This document shows, one piece after another, positions 1 through 12,400 of a DNA stretch of 64,000 nucleotides (positions are counted from its first letter, which is position 1; each line of letters opens with the position of its first letter). A model generated the notes under the pieces. The model saw only the letters and a list, made by a program, of their open reading frames with translations, searched no databases and was not told the DNA's origin. The stretch covers positions 22,318,284-22,382,283 of the forward strand of contig NW_027248278.1 of assembly GCF_041260155.1 (NCBI RefSeq), read 5' to 3'. This stretch comes from Ptychodera flava (taxonomy: Eukaryota; Hemichordata; Enteropneusta; Ptychoderidae). The position numbers were made by a program, and so were the translations under genes.

Positions 1-84
1 AGAATTAGAATTAGAATATCCAAAGTACAGGACAAAAACAAGTAGATGTGGAAAAGATACACGGAGGGCGTTTCTTGATTTCAT
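1..84 (-). CDS. EGF-repeat receptor paralogue, exon 1 (signal peptide), partial
   Basis: The minus strand from 84 opens with ATG and encodes a short polar N-terminus (MKSRNALRVS) followed by a hydrophobic core (FPHLLVFVLYFGYSN), a typical signal peptide. It is clearly paralogous to exon 1 of the next gene (ATG at 16185, MKSGHAFRVSFPHLLVFILC), and the roughly 500 bp upstream of both ATGs are also alike. The exon runs off the left edge, so the donor and all later exons of this copy lie outside the window. The inference is a tandem duplicate of the receptor at 7425-16185. Everything beyond the signal peptide is unseen. Confidence 0.7.
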   Translation of the reverse strand, partial: MKSRNALRVSFPHLLVFVLYFGYSNSNS

Positions 85-620
85 AGCCGGAGTACTGAAT
101 TTTTCAGCAGAGGTACCAGTGACTTTAGGCTACGTGTGACTTGTGTCAAGACGTGTCAAGTCAAACACCTGTAACAATCCTGAGTATGAGAGGAGATCTC
201 AAACTGTACGTCTACCAAAGGATATTCACCCCGACCTTGATAACTTTCATTCGTCCGGGATTACAGTTGTCGTCAGTTTTCGTGATCACTTTTGGTTTCG
301 AATGGTCAAAGTTCAAAGAGGAAATAAAGAACGAACGGTAGAACAATCCTACGCACAAGAGTAGAGATCGTAATGGTGTTCCCCTGCAATACAAGTCAAG
401 TGATCCAACTTACACAGTTTCAAAAGTCTAGGTACACAACTAAATGAATACGAGCTGACAGTGAGGTTGGCCTAACTCGTGTGACCTAACAATGGCGAGG
501 AACACGCACTTTTTGTTGTTTGGCTGGTTGTACCAGGTACCCCTAGCCTTTTCTATAAACTATTGTGTACTTGCGCATTGATTTATTGGCGGACTACTTT
601 TGATCCTGTGTTTGCGCACT
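85..620 (-). promoter_or_regulatory. Conserved upstream block of EGF receptor paralogue, copy 1
   Basis: Non-coding DNA directly upstream of the first paralogue. It aligns over most of its length with 16186-16800, which is upstream of the second paralogue: shared strings include TTTTGGTTTCGAATGGTCAAAG at about 290 and at 16430, and the stretch at 520-620. A further 110-bp match lies at 48411-48520. Conservation upstream of both start codons suggests promoter or 5'UTR sequence, but no element was tested. Confidence 0.5.
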
Positions 621-3600
621 ATATCAAAGTTTAACTAATATTAACGAAACAATAAGCTTGCGTAAGCATTTTTGAGAAATTTTGCGATGGAAATTTAAAT
701 ACCTGTTAATAGCAATTCTAGTAAAAGGTGATGATGAATACAACCTATATAGGCTACAGAAATGTATTAAGATAAACTGTAAGCCAAAAGTATGTTTCGA
801 TTATGGTAAGCCGATAATATGTTTTTCGTTCAGCGAAAATACGAGTGACAAAATATTCATGGCACCAGAGGTCGAGAACAAATGTTGACAAGGTAATGAC
901 GTCATTACCATTTACGAGCTGAACGAAAGGCTTGTAGGCATGCGTTATTTTTTGCAAAATAAATCGAGTTTCTTTCAGCGATTCCGCTTTGAAACTCTGA
1001 CCGACTTCTGCAATCATATGAATATCAAGTTACCAATCACTTTGAGGTTTCAGTTGCACGCGACGAACATCGCCCGCTGGGCAAATTGAAGGCAATCGCT
1101 CACTTTTACGTACCTCCTGCGGAGTTACACTATTACACTATTTCTAAGATAGCATAGGCCCAGAAATTTATCACTGACAAAGTTATGCTATTTATTCGAT
1201 TTACGAATCATAAGAATCTCAATGTCGTTCCAGCTAGCTTTGGCAGACATGCGATAATAGAAGGCAAGTAGGAACGCTTGAGGCACTCAAGTAGAAATAC
1301 ACATAGATCAACGTGAGTAGGTGGTGTATTTTGAAAATTATTTATGTATCTCTTTTGAAATATACAGATGTTATTGTCTATATTTTTCTTGTCATTATTT
1401 ATTTTAATCAAGAAACACATTCTGACGCTAAACGTGCTGGAACGCTCTACCTCATTGACGTAGTGGCATGCCATTAGACGTTTATTGCACGCGCAGAGCT
1501 GTTTTATAAATACATGTTACCAACATTGAGCTTTTCGCCTTTGAAATCTTTACTGTTATCATGTAACAAGACGCGCTCGGCTTTGTTCAGTAAGGCATGT
1601 ATTTCAGATTATTTTGTAAATTTTCGTTATGTCAGTTTTTTGAAAATCATGTTTAGAAAATAGTTTTACACCCTCCTTTCCTGTCGGACCAGTGTTTAAT
1701 ACAATATGTATCAGAGCTTGATAATTCAACTACTAAATGCCTGTGAAGCTGATGACAAAGATTATCCAAAGGAGATAAACTAAGTTAATAGTTATCTTTA
1801 GAGACTTTTATTGTACACATCCTTGAGTTTTCCAGAAGTTGAACTTTCTTTACGCTCACATATTTCAAATCTTGTCCAAAAATGTTTTGAAACACTCTGG
1901 GCCTAATTGTTGAGTGTATAGTATAAAAAAATCAAGAAAGCATGAAAGACCTGTTGGTGCGATTTTGCACACATGTTGTTAATATTCCAGGATTTGGAGA
2001 AAATATCAAATGCTTATATGCAGTATGTATATAACACAACATTATGGTTTTAACAATGTTATTTCTGAAGGTGTTTCACCTTATGCAAATTATACGGCGT
2101 AAAAATCACAATATACTAAACGCATAACCTGTCTTAAGAATGTGTCACAAAGTCACATTTTTAGCCGAAGGGTCATTCAAAAGTATTGTAAGTTTAAATT
2201 AATTGTATCGAAAGGTGAAAATTAGAATTCTATAGTATATAGATTTTCAAACACGGTTCGAAGGCATCATTAGGAGGAATGTCATTATTATATAGTCACT
2301 TATTCAGAATATAAACTTTTAATCTCAACAGTTGCACACTTCTTTCTTTTAAAACAGAATCGACAATTATGAGAGCCACCTATTTTTAAATACTGTAAGT
2401 CGATACAGTTTTGGTGAGTTTTTCAGTAGTAACCATACAGAAGTCACATATATTATTTTGGTTATCTATTGATCAAATGATTCATACTAATGGGTTGTTA
2501 GTTCGACGTCACGTTGCTTTTATATACGGTGCACATAGATTGTGCAGATAAGACACACAAGTTTCAATAAGATATGCTGTTTATGGTATTTGACCGGATA
2601 AAAATAACGACACTGATATACATTTAATTAAAGTTTTTGTAAAGACGTTACTAAGAAAGAAATTCACTGAAATAATCTTCAAAGTAAAGGCCATATTATC
2701 ATCTTAACAGCATACAGATGTACAGTAATAATGAAAATACACCATACATACATTAAGTATACTACATAAAAAGATCTTCAGGGAGTTCTGAAAATGAAAG
2801 AAAAGCGATAAGGTATTAATTGTTTTAATCGCAAGATTTGAAAATGTCTAGTTAGTCTTGTCACTAGTGCTAAAAATAAAAGAGGAAACATATGGAAAAG
2901 AAAAATAATATTTAAAATGTAAGGTTTGAAAGAAATGAAGCACCATCTTTGAACGAAAAGACGTCACTTCAAAGTGAGGAGACAAGGAGCAAAGTGTATT
3001 CGTATATCAGAATTTTAACTACTTGTGATACATGGGTACTCTACCAGGAGACGCTGCTACAGCTCGGACTCTCCTTTTATTCAACTGCTGAATACGTATG
3101 TCCAGTATGAAAGTAATGTAAAGAAGATTGACCCTACCCTCAATGCCGGCTGATTAGAGGCAAACGTAGAATTTAGACATCAACATTATTTTATGTACCA
3201 TAGGAAATGTAAATCTGGATCTGTGATCATTTGCACCATAATTGCCGCCTCAAGGAAAATATTCCATGTAAGAAGTAACGATGTCGTAAAAGAGGGTGAC
3301 CGTATTTCTAGCAAGAAGGGAAGTCAGGCATACCATTACACATACGTTGATGTCGCACTGATGTAATACGTACATTGAATTGTTCGCGTTTCTGTCGTTT
3401 TGATTAAAATGTGTAAAGTTACCAGTTTTTTAATCGCCAACGTCTATTTTTGGCTCTTAAATGGGACAAAAGGTAGGTCTAAATAATGATTACTCGACTT
3501 ATCGACACGACAACAGCAGAGTTCAATCAGCTTAGCCTTATGGTCTCTAGTTAAAAGTTTACGAATCCGACATGAGTAATCTAATACAAACAGCAGAAAG

Positions 3601-4498
3601 TCTCGTAAAAGGCAATTTTACTAGCTTCATTTATTACGCCTACAGCAGCTACGTGAGATAAGACTGGATTCTCCTGTCATGAGTGAATAAAGTTTTAAAT
3701 CAATGACCACCGGACTTAGATTTATTTTGATGTGTTGAGATAAAATCACTTTTATGAGACTTTGTTCTTTGTGACTGTTCGATAATCATATTTAGGCTTT
3801 CCTGCATACAATATGTACCGACATTTCCTCATCAACAGTTGAAACTAGGATAAGCATCGAAATAAGCATCTACCTACGCGGAGGTTACACTATAACTCAT
3901 ATGAGTACCCGAACAATGCCTTGTTGCAGTCATAACAATCATATCATAACTTGCCAGATTGTTAGCCAAATAAAGGCACCGTTTCCGTCGGGAAGACGTC
4001 ATCAGATTCTGTATTCGCACAATTAGACTTCAAAGGAATTATAAAACCTCACTATAAAGTTTGAAATTTGATAAATAAATATATAATAACGAGGCGCAGC
4101 CAAAGCATTGTACTTTGTGCAAGGCTTAAAAAAGCAACGTTTTTAACTGCAATCTACATTGGTAACCAACATTGAGTGGTGAACTGAAACAACTGTTACA
4201 ACAATACGGTGTTAGTCGAGAATGCAGAAGTGTAATAAAATTAGGGCTTTTGCAACAAAATCAAACATGCCTCGACGATTTCTGACAATTGAATAGCTTT
4301 CGCCGACCGCATCGGTTAAATCATGGCATTTACGAAGCCATCGACAATTGCTATAATTATTAATTGTTTTTTTACAGGTTTCCCACTATGTAGGATATTT
4401 TTCTTTGGTATGTGAACACGTTACCTTCGGTACATACTCACCTGGGAAAGAATTCAAAGATCGAAACCAAGTGGTTATATGCAAACCTCTAAAAAGGT

Positions 4499-4620
4499 GA
4501 CTTCAAAGGAATTATAATACTTCACTATAAAGTTAATAATACTATAAAATTAATAGCCCACACCCACACCGCATGGGTCACTTTTCATTCATTCACTACA
4601 AAATAAATAAAATTCGTATA
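4499..4620 (+). repeat. SINE-like repeat, internally deleted copy
   Basis: The start (GACTTCAAAGGAATTATAA then CTCACTATAAAG-like) repeats a fragment at about 4026-4060. The end (GCATGGGTCACTTTTCATT, then CACTACAAAATAAAT) repeats the end of the copy at 4780-4960. Relative to that copy the tRNA-like body is missing. This points to a family of tRNA-derived SINEs with a shared tail. Confidence 0.45.
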
Positions 4621-4779
4621 GTGGGGTGAGTCACAACTTCATACCCAGAAAATTACATTTCTCTGGCTTTGCATCATTCGTATGACTGATCCTCATAACC
4701 AAAAAAATCAATTCTTAAGTTGGTTACTTCTGTGCGAGTCCCTGTTGAATTCATAGGATCCTTAGGCAGAAATATTACG

Positions 4780-4960
4780 TAATGAGTTTAGCCAAAACTC
4801 ACTATAAACGCACATGAAATGAAGAGCCCACAGGACTGACCACAATGATTCCGACTGATCCATTAACTCACTTGGGAGAGCATCCGAAATGTATTCGGGG
4901 GATGTGGGTTCGTGTCTCGCATGGGTCACTTTTCATTTCATATACTACAAAATTAATTAC
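4780..4960 (+). repeat. tRNA-derived SINE-like element
   Basis: This holds a tRNA-like head (4856-4928) followed by the tail CTTTTCATTTCATATACTACAAAATTAATT. The same tail follows GCATGGGTCA at 4571. The combination of a degenerate tRNA, a shared AT-rich tail and a second partial copy 300 bp away fits a tRNA-derived SINE family. Confidence 0.5.
4856..4928 (+). pseudogene. Degenerate tRNA-Thr-like sequence (SINE head)
   Basis: The 73 nt have a tRNA layout. The acceptor arms TGATCCAT and ATGGGTCA pair at seven of eight positions. The D-arm region reads AACTCACTTGGGAGAGC (box A-like), the anticodon stem is CCGA/TCGG with loop AATGTAT (TGT at the anticodon position), and the T-arm region is GGGTTCGTGTC (box B-like). 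The lost T at position 33 and imperfect T stem argue against a functional tRNA and for a SINE head or tRNA relic. Confidence 0.5.
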
Positions 4961-7289
4961 CTAGTTAAATTGTCATTTGTAACCAAGAGCCCCATCACAA
5001 TAATCGAGAATTAATAAGACACGCACACTCTTAAGTAATGCACACCATTGAGGTAAAGTTAAATGAAACACAATCACGCTAGCAAAGAAACTCAATAAAG
5101 CGATTAATACATCACTATTTTGGGTCAATGTCACGAGGTTAGGCCCTCAAATCATGTATACAGGACAACTTTGTAAGGATACTTCTACCGACCATAGAAC
5201 AGACAAACATAAAACTAGTCCTGTGATAGACTGCATATTCTGTAGGATTAGTACCATTCAGACTGGCATACGTAATTCCATTAATTCATGGTGACCTAAT
5301 TCCAATATGTTGAAGGAGGTCTACTGCAATGCTTTCAAGAGAAAACAAAGACGGATTGTAAATACAAATGCTCTATAACTGAAATGGTGTGGAAAAATAA
5401 CACTACTTGCACTTGATGAAATCTTTCATTTTATAGTTTGATATAAAAAAGGAAGAATAGCAGAAGGCAATCTGTGTAGTAAAGGTGAATATTAATTGTC
5501 ACTCTACGTTCTTCTCTTCCTTAAAGAGTAATACATTACACATCAAACAAAGAACAGATGTGTGAAAGATTCATAGGAATCTTATTTTTTTTCTTCTAGG
5601 CTATATACAGAAGATCCCACTGATGGTGAAAGGGCTGATCTTTTCAAACTTTAACTCTACGTGCACATCTGTCACAATATATAATTAAATGTGTAAATTT
5701 AATAAATACAAATGTTCACCGGTCATAAAACAGATGCACATTACGATAATGATCCGAACAAACACAGAAAAGCGACTAAATAACAATTTTAATACTAGCA
5801 CAAAGTGCATTCGATAATAAAAACAGTGCATATTAGGTTCAAAATTAAATCAAGCTCATTTATACGACAAAATAATGTTTAATTAACTAGCTTTTTTGAT
5901 TAACAATATATTTATATATGTTTATTTGTTAAAATTGTGGTGTCTTAAGTAAAATATCCATGTTAGCGACTGCCAGATGTATGCTCCTCCACTCAAGGCA
6001 TTAAAACACCAAGGACTCTCTGTTCAAGAGTTAAACATATACAACCAAAGTTGAACGGTTAATGTTGTAATTTTTGACTCTTTTTGACAATGTAATATAA
6101 TGGAACAATGGCAGACTGAAAGTTTACGTTCAGATAATATTACGTCAGAACTCAATAAAACTAAATTGAAAAAAATGGCAAACCATTCTGAAGTTCTACC
6201 GAGAATTAGTAAAATTTGTTCAAAAGTTTGCATTTTGTGTGAAGTACAAAAAAGCAGTCTCTCGAAATTAAAGTGCTCTATCATAGATGCAAAGACAAAT
6301 TTACTGGACAAAATGTTTGATATTCGCCTAGCATATTTATGTATATTGACATATATGGAACACAATATTAATTGCATACGCAACGTATATCTTTGTATAT
6401 GGAACATTCCAATACGTTGATATGCGTAGCGTATTTCTATGCAGATCATGAGTATACGTAATGCAGATCTTTGCACACTAAGTGTAAACTATAGTTTTGC
6501 ATTTTATTAGGATACGTACGTGTATACTTAACGTATTTGACACATGTACAGAATCAGTATATGTGTATATATTGTTGTATATCAAGCATTTTGCCAAGTT
6601 TAAATATGAAAAAACAGTATTTGCCTTAGTAGAATTTTGCATAAACATTATGATAGGTTTTATTGAAGGTTATGATTATTAGATGAAATTTTGTTGACTT
6701 GTACCAGCACGATGAGTAAAAAGTAAAGAAGGAAATAATCACTCCCAAAGCTAACACTTACTTCAAATCAAACAGCTATGGTGCGTTCATCCCGTAGTGG
6801 GGTAAGCAGAATCAGCCTATGGTTTGGCTTTCCGATAGAATTTCCGCCTTTTATCAATGATTAAGAACGATGTGTCATCAACTTATTGACAAGATGTGAC
6901 AGTCTGATTATTGCCTTTGAGTTCAGGGTGTAAGGTAAGGTATTCACCACTGATTTGTATTTCGTATTATATCCATAAAATGTAGTAAAATAATATTGTC
7001 CACAAATTATATCGGGTCAACCGAAGCAAAGTAATCGGTGCCAGACAGATTAAAATATTTGAACTTGCGAAAGGTCTTCCGTAAGGGTTATATCAGAGTT
7101 AAAGACTACAAGATGGTAGCATACCTACTGCTAAGTGTTTTACGATTTCTATTAGAATCATAAATGTGAAACACATTTTCATATTTCATATTTTCAATGA
7201 GGTATGTGAAATCGATAAATGTCTTTGAACGTTGTATTTTGTTTTATAAAATACAAAGGCTTCTTGATTATTTAGGACAAAAAGTTCCG

Positions 7290-7291
<2 letters not shown>

Positions 7292-7330
<39 letters not shown>
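7292..7330. repeat. (AT)n microsatellite
   Basis: About 39 bp of uninterrupted AT dinucleotides, just downstream of the 3' end of the receptor gene (stop at 7425). It could lie in the 3'UTR. Confidence 0.95.
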
Positions 7331-7332
<2 letters not shown>

Positions 7333-7424
7333 ACATAAAATAACAAAATACTTCAAGTACAAAGTAATAATATCTGTCACACCAATATCCACAAAGAAAC
7401 GACAGGTTTTTCAGCTCTGCACTC

Positions 7425-7609
7425 TCATTTTAATTGACCACGCCCACAAGTTTTTTCAGATCTGCGTACTTTTCCTTTTACAAGATTTTGATGTTCATCT
7501 CTGCTAAAGTCCCTCAGAGATTGGTATGGGCGTTTGGGTTTAATATCGGCCACAGCGTATTCGGAAGTGTCTTTCTTATCACTGCGTTTGTGTCTTGATA
7601 TAGTTTGAC
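7425..7609 (-). CDS. EGF receptor last exon: cytoplasmic tail module 3 and stop
   Basis: Acceptor TTTTCAG directly precedes 7609 and the TGA is at 7425-7427. It encodes EYAVADIKPKRPYQSLRDFS and a basic C-terminus. The exon is a duplicate of 8387-8590, with the same EYAVA and YQSLRDFSRD blocks. It is 185 nt and enters in the phase left by the preceding exon. Confidence 0.75.
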
Positions 7610-9414
7610 CTGAAAATATTAAGGCATAGATAGATCATGGCATATTCAAAAGATCGATGCCCTGGACGTGCACAAGAATTGAATTGGCTTAGCACTCATA
7701 TTCAGTAGGCAATCGGTCAAATTTCAAAGTGGCTACATATTTTCTATTCTTACATATATTTTTACAAAAATCCAATTTTATTATCTATTACAACAACAAT
7801 ACTATTTTCATCCACTGATTTCATGCACTTGACGTTTGGTTATAAAGCCTTTAACATCGAACATTTCTAACAAGCGCATTTTACATGAACTTTCATAATA
7901 GTTTAGTAAACGAAAGTATGGTAAATTTATAGGAATTGTGGCTTATATTCATACAGGGTCGTTTGCTTTGAATTGTCAGCATAATCAGGCGAATATTGTT
8001 AGTAAGTTTCAAGAAGAGAATATATTTAACAAAAGCTGTTAATCGGATATTTGAAACCAATGCACTATGATCTACCCGACCTCTTTGTCAGTCTACATTG
8101 AGCTTGCATTACATGTGTACGCTATGTAATTTGAAATGCAACTGCTAAACTGATTGAAACATTTTCAATCTGATCGAAATGGATTGTCGTGCTGTCAACT
8201 GCAACATTTCTCATAAGATTATTTGTGTCACTTTAATAATGCAAAATTTGAAGAATTATCGAGAGTGCAAGCTACTTATGGTGCTCGTATTTTGCATTTT
8301 TGATTGATAAAGATGTAGATCTTTAGCTGAAGAGTGCATTTGAAAATGCAAAGGGCAAAGAGAGCGGAAAGTCTTTCTCATCTTACATTCAAATCGTTGC
8401 GGGTCATTGATTTCATCGTAAATGCCGACATGCTCATCAGGCCTCCGCTCATTCCGTTTATTTAGAACTTGATAATCATCCCTGCTGAAGTCCCTCAGAG
8501 ATTGGTATTGACGTCCGATTTTAGCGTTAGCCACTGCGTATTCGAAAGGGTCATTACAATAAGTGTGTTCATTCCTTGGCATTATTGCACCTGGAAGTAA
8601 TAAGGCATAAATGTATTTTGGTGTGTTTCATGATAATGGTGAATTATAAGCTTGGAAAATATACCCTCCTATTGTTTTAAAACAGAGATTGATTCAGCAT
8701 CGTGTACATTAATGTTGTTTGTAAAGACTTAGTTTTGATGAGTTTTCAAGTAAGCAATCTCATAGAATCTTAAAATCTTACAAATATCGATAGTCCAAGT
8801 CAGTAGAAGTATTTTTGAACATTGTCTATGAAGGGCATGTTTGAGAAGCAGATTGAAATTTAAAAGATTTAATCTTGAAGAGTAATTTTGAAAATCAAAA
8901 TGCAATTTAGCGACTAAAAAGGCATATGAATACACTTTATCTTACGATTAAATTGAGAGTCATCGCTGTGATCGGTCCTTTCAACAAGTTCACCAGGTTT
9001 ATTGTGTTCTCCTTTGATAATACTTTGACCTTCACTCCTGCAGAAGTCGCCTAGAGATTTGTATGAACGTCTGATACTATCGTTCGTTACAGCAACTTCT
9101 GTAGAGCTATAATTGTTACCGTCTTCACCATCTGAAACGAGAGCAGGCATACTGTTACAGCTTTCAAAATAATACGAGTGTTGGACAATAGAGAATGACA
9201 AAACTGTATTATGTAATGTATAAATCAGTAAGCGTTTGAAAAGTTATTGTTTTTTTGTCAAGTGTGGTGTATGTAAACTTGTAGAAAACTGTAGAGTTAC
9301 TGTTTTTCCCAGTCTTGAGATTTACCTAGACGGATTGCAATTGGCTTACTCTTGTCTCTCTGTCTCATCTGAGTGATGTCTTTAATTGCGCCATCTGGGT
9401 TCTGCTGGTTATAC

Positions 9415-9470
<56 letters not shown>

Positions 9471-12400
9471 TTTATCATTTTATGTCTTGAGACGGTAAAT
9501 CATGAAAACAATCGTCGACAGTTGCTGGCGTCTAGCTACAGAATATTACGTAAATAGCAAATTGCACGGAGTAGAGAAATAGAACTGAAAGGCTAGTTAG
9601 GAAAACGATATAACGGCAGGAATAATGTGAATTATCACATGCAAAGCCGATTTTTTCATCTCTTTACAAAAAATACTGGATTGATCGTCTGGTCGTTCTA
9701 CATAACGACAGCCCGTGTCTATGATATCAATTTTGGCGCGTCCATCTTCTATATTTTCGTCCATGTGAAAAAATTACACGGCGGTCGATATTTCTTCCGG
9801 GATTGATATCTGTGTTCCTGAAATTCGTCAGACCTTTTAGAGTCTGACAAAATAAATAAATTTGACATTTTCTTCCTTGGGTTTTTGCTTTTTAGCCAAC
9901 ATGGAGGTTTGTACTTGTGTATCTAGACTCAACGGTCGCCTAGACTTTTGACGTACAAGAGTACTTTCATGCCGCTAGTAACCTTCGTATATTCGAAAGG
10001 AATTACGTAAATAATTTTCAGAAAAAAAGAACGCGAGGATGGTGGCATTACCGTAGGTTTCGTAATCGTGCAATCGGAGTTTTGCGCGGCCGGCTTGATT
10101 GATGATACGGCGTCCTAGTTGTTGAGATTTAAATGATTTCTACGTTCTTAAAAAATAACATGACTTTGTCTGAGGTAAATTTCTATATGCTATCTATGAA
10201 TTTTTGTATAGTTTCGCGGAAGGTATCTGTTGACCGAATATCGCTTTGCATTAGCACGTCCACGAACGTAAGTGCCATGTTCTTCGCTCATGCCTGTAAA
10301 ACAAATAGACAACATGTCCATCCCGTATCGATATTATTCTATATGTTGGTCAAAAATTTAAATGCAGAATCGTTACTGAAAAATCCTAGCAATTAGCAAA
10401 AGCACGAATTCTTGGCCTGTGCATATGATACGTACATTATTCCCTAATATTCTTTTCATTCAGCTCGGAAGGTACTCATGGTGTCACCACACTTCGACTA
10501 GTTTTGACACGTTCATCGCATTGCCCTTCGCTGAACGGAGATAAAGATGCTGAATACTATCAAAATAATAAAGATAAGAAACAACCAACCACCAAAATCA
10601 ACCGCACAGTGAAATTAGACTGTTTGATAGAATAAAATGTAATATATTTACTTTAACTCTGTGCTCAAATATAATTTTTCAGAAAACCTCTAGGGTTGCA
10701 GACACAAAAAGGATATTAACTACCAACATTGTTCACATCTTGCACCGACACAATCACAAGTAATATCACACAATGACAGAAAAATTATAAAGTTATTTAA
10801 TTATATCTCTTACTCACCTTAATTTCCGGTTTTTCGATCGATATCGTGTGCATATCCATGAAGCCGGAATGGCAGCAAAGAACACGAAAAAACATACGGA
10901 TAGCAAAATTATTATAAGCGTATGCTGGCCTGTTAAAAAGATTGATACGGACATTTTTCAATTAAAGCTGTCAAATGAATGCGTTCATTTTAAAATACAT
11001 GATACAATGAATAACTTGTTTTATGTAGTATTCCTTTCATTGTGGTAGTTCTTATATTGACTTTCTCACAGCACACTTCATGGTACGTTGATAATGAACA
11101 CCAGGAGAAGGGTTTTCGCAAAAGAAAATGTAATGTATTACTGTAGTCTCACATCTAGCGGTCTTAAAAGCAAATTATTAGACTTCAAATGTCTCAATTG
11201 TTAGCTGGTCTACAGCTCATATCGATATTTGGTACTTTGTAAATATAGAGTAAAATAAGTTAGCTTCATCTTATTTTTATGAAATCAAACATCCCCCCCT
11301 GGAGGCACAGAAAACGGACAAATTGTATTATTATTTTTGCTGATCTGCACAATTTTGAAATAAAATATAAAATTTTCACGATCAATTTTGTGATTTTCGA
11401 AAGTTACAAATAGAGAATGGCGGCTATTTGAAATCGTTTACTATCGGTAAATTAGGAATAAAATCTATTATCAGTACCTATCGTTCGCTTTGTTCTGAAT
11501 GAGAGAGAATATTGTACATCTATTGGCAAGTAAGAAACGTTCCAAAAATCATTGTTTGTGATCAAAATTGCTTAATTTAGAATGTGCCTAGGGTTCTGAT
11601 TCACTCTGAATTTTATTTTACAAAATGTTGCCGCCCGTCTGACTTGTTGGCTTATTATGAAAGTTTTGGACTGAAAGGAGTTTTCAATCTTTTGTAAGTT
11701 TGTTTTTTTCTCCATAATAAGTAAACAGGTGTTCTATACATTCTCATATACGCGTATTTTAGAAAATTTATTTTAAAAATTCAATTTCTGCAAAGTGAAT
11801 TTAAATATTGCTCTAGATTATGAAGGAAAATGGCTTAAGATTACCTTTTAGGAAATTGTACTAAAAGTTTACGATATTCTCTATCCAATAGCGTATAATA
11901 TCAAAACTGTCAACTGTCTCTCAGACTTGTATGCGAAACAAAATAAAATGTAGCACTTTAAAAACCTGACATCAAACTACCTCAACATACCTATAATATA
12001 TCCTTTGTGCGGATCACAGGATCCATCAGTGCAGTGTTCCCGACACCTGTGAATATATAGGATTCAAGTATAATTATGCATGCAACATTCAAAGAAACGT
12101 ATAAAAATGTTTACACTATTTTCATTATCGATCAACTTAAATGTAAACGAGCACGTGGTCCTAATTTAAGATGATCGGATCATCCTTGTACCCAATCTGA
12201 CTGTCTGTACGTCTCTCTGTCCGTCCGTCCATCCGTCTGTCTGCGTTTGTGTCTGTCTATCTGTCTGTCTCCCTGTCTGAATTTCTGTCTCTGTCTCTGT
12301 CTGTCTCTGTCTCTGGCTGTCTGTCCATATCTCTCTCCGTCATTCCGTCACTCTCTGACAAAGGTCTTTCAGAGAAGTATCGTGTAATCTAGATTTAATA

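Larger units (their letters stand above)
621..7424. other. Intergenic AT-rich DNA between the two EGF receptor paralogues
   Basis: No exon with splice sites and family similarity was found on either strand in this 6.8 kb. It holds the tRNA-derived SINE-like copies near 4.0-5.0 kb and an AT microsatellite at 7292-7330. ORFs of 60-150 codons near 6.0-6.5 kb overlap on opposite strands, have low-complexity composition and show no recognisable domain, so I treat them as chance ORFs. Confidence 0.6.

Noticed and set aside
6024..6476. 150-codon minus ORF and overlapping 106-codon plus ORF
   Set aside because: They overlap on opposite strands in low-complexity AT-rich DNA and have no domain, splice context or family similarity.
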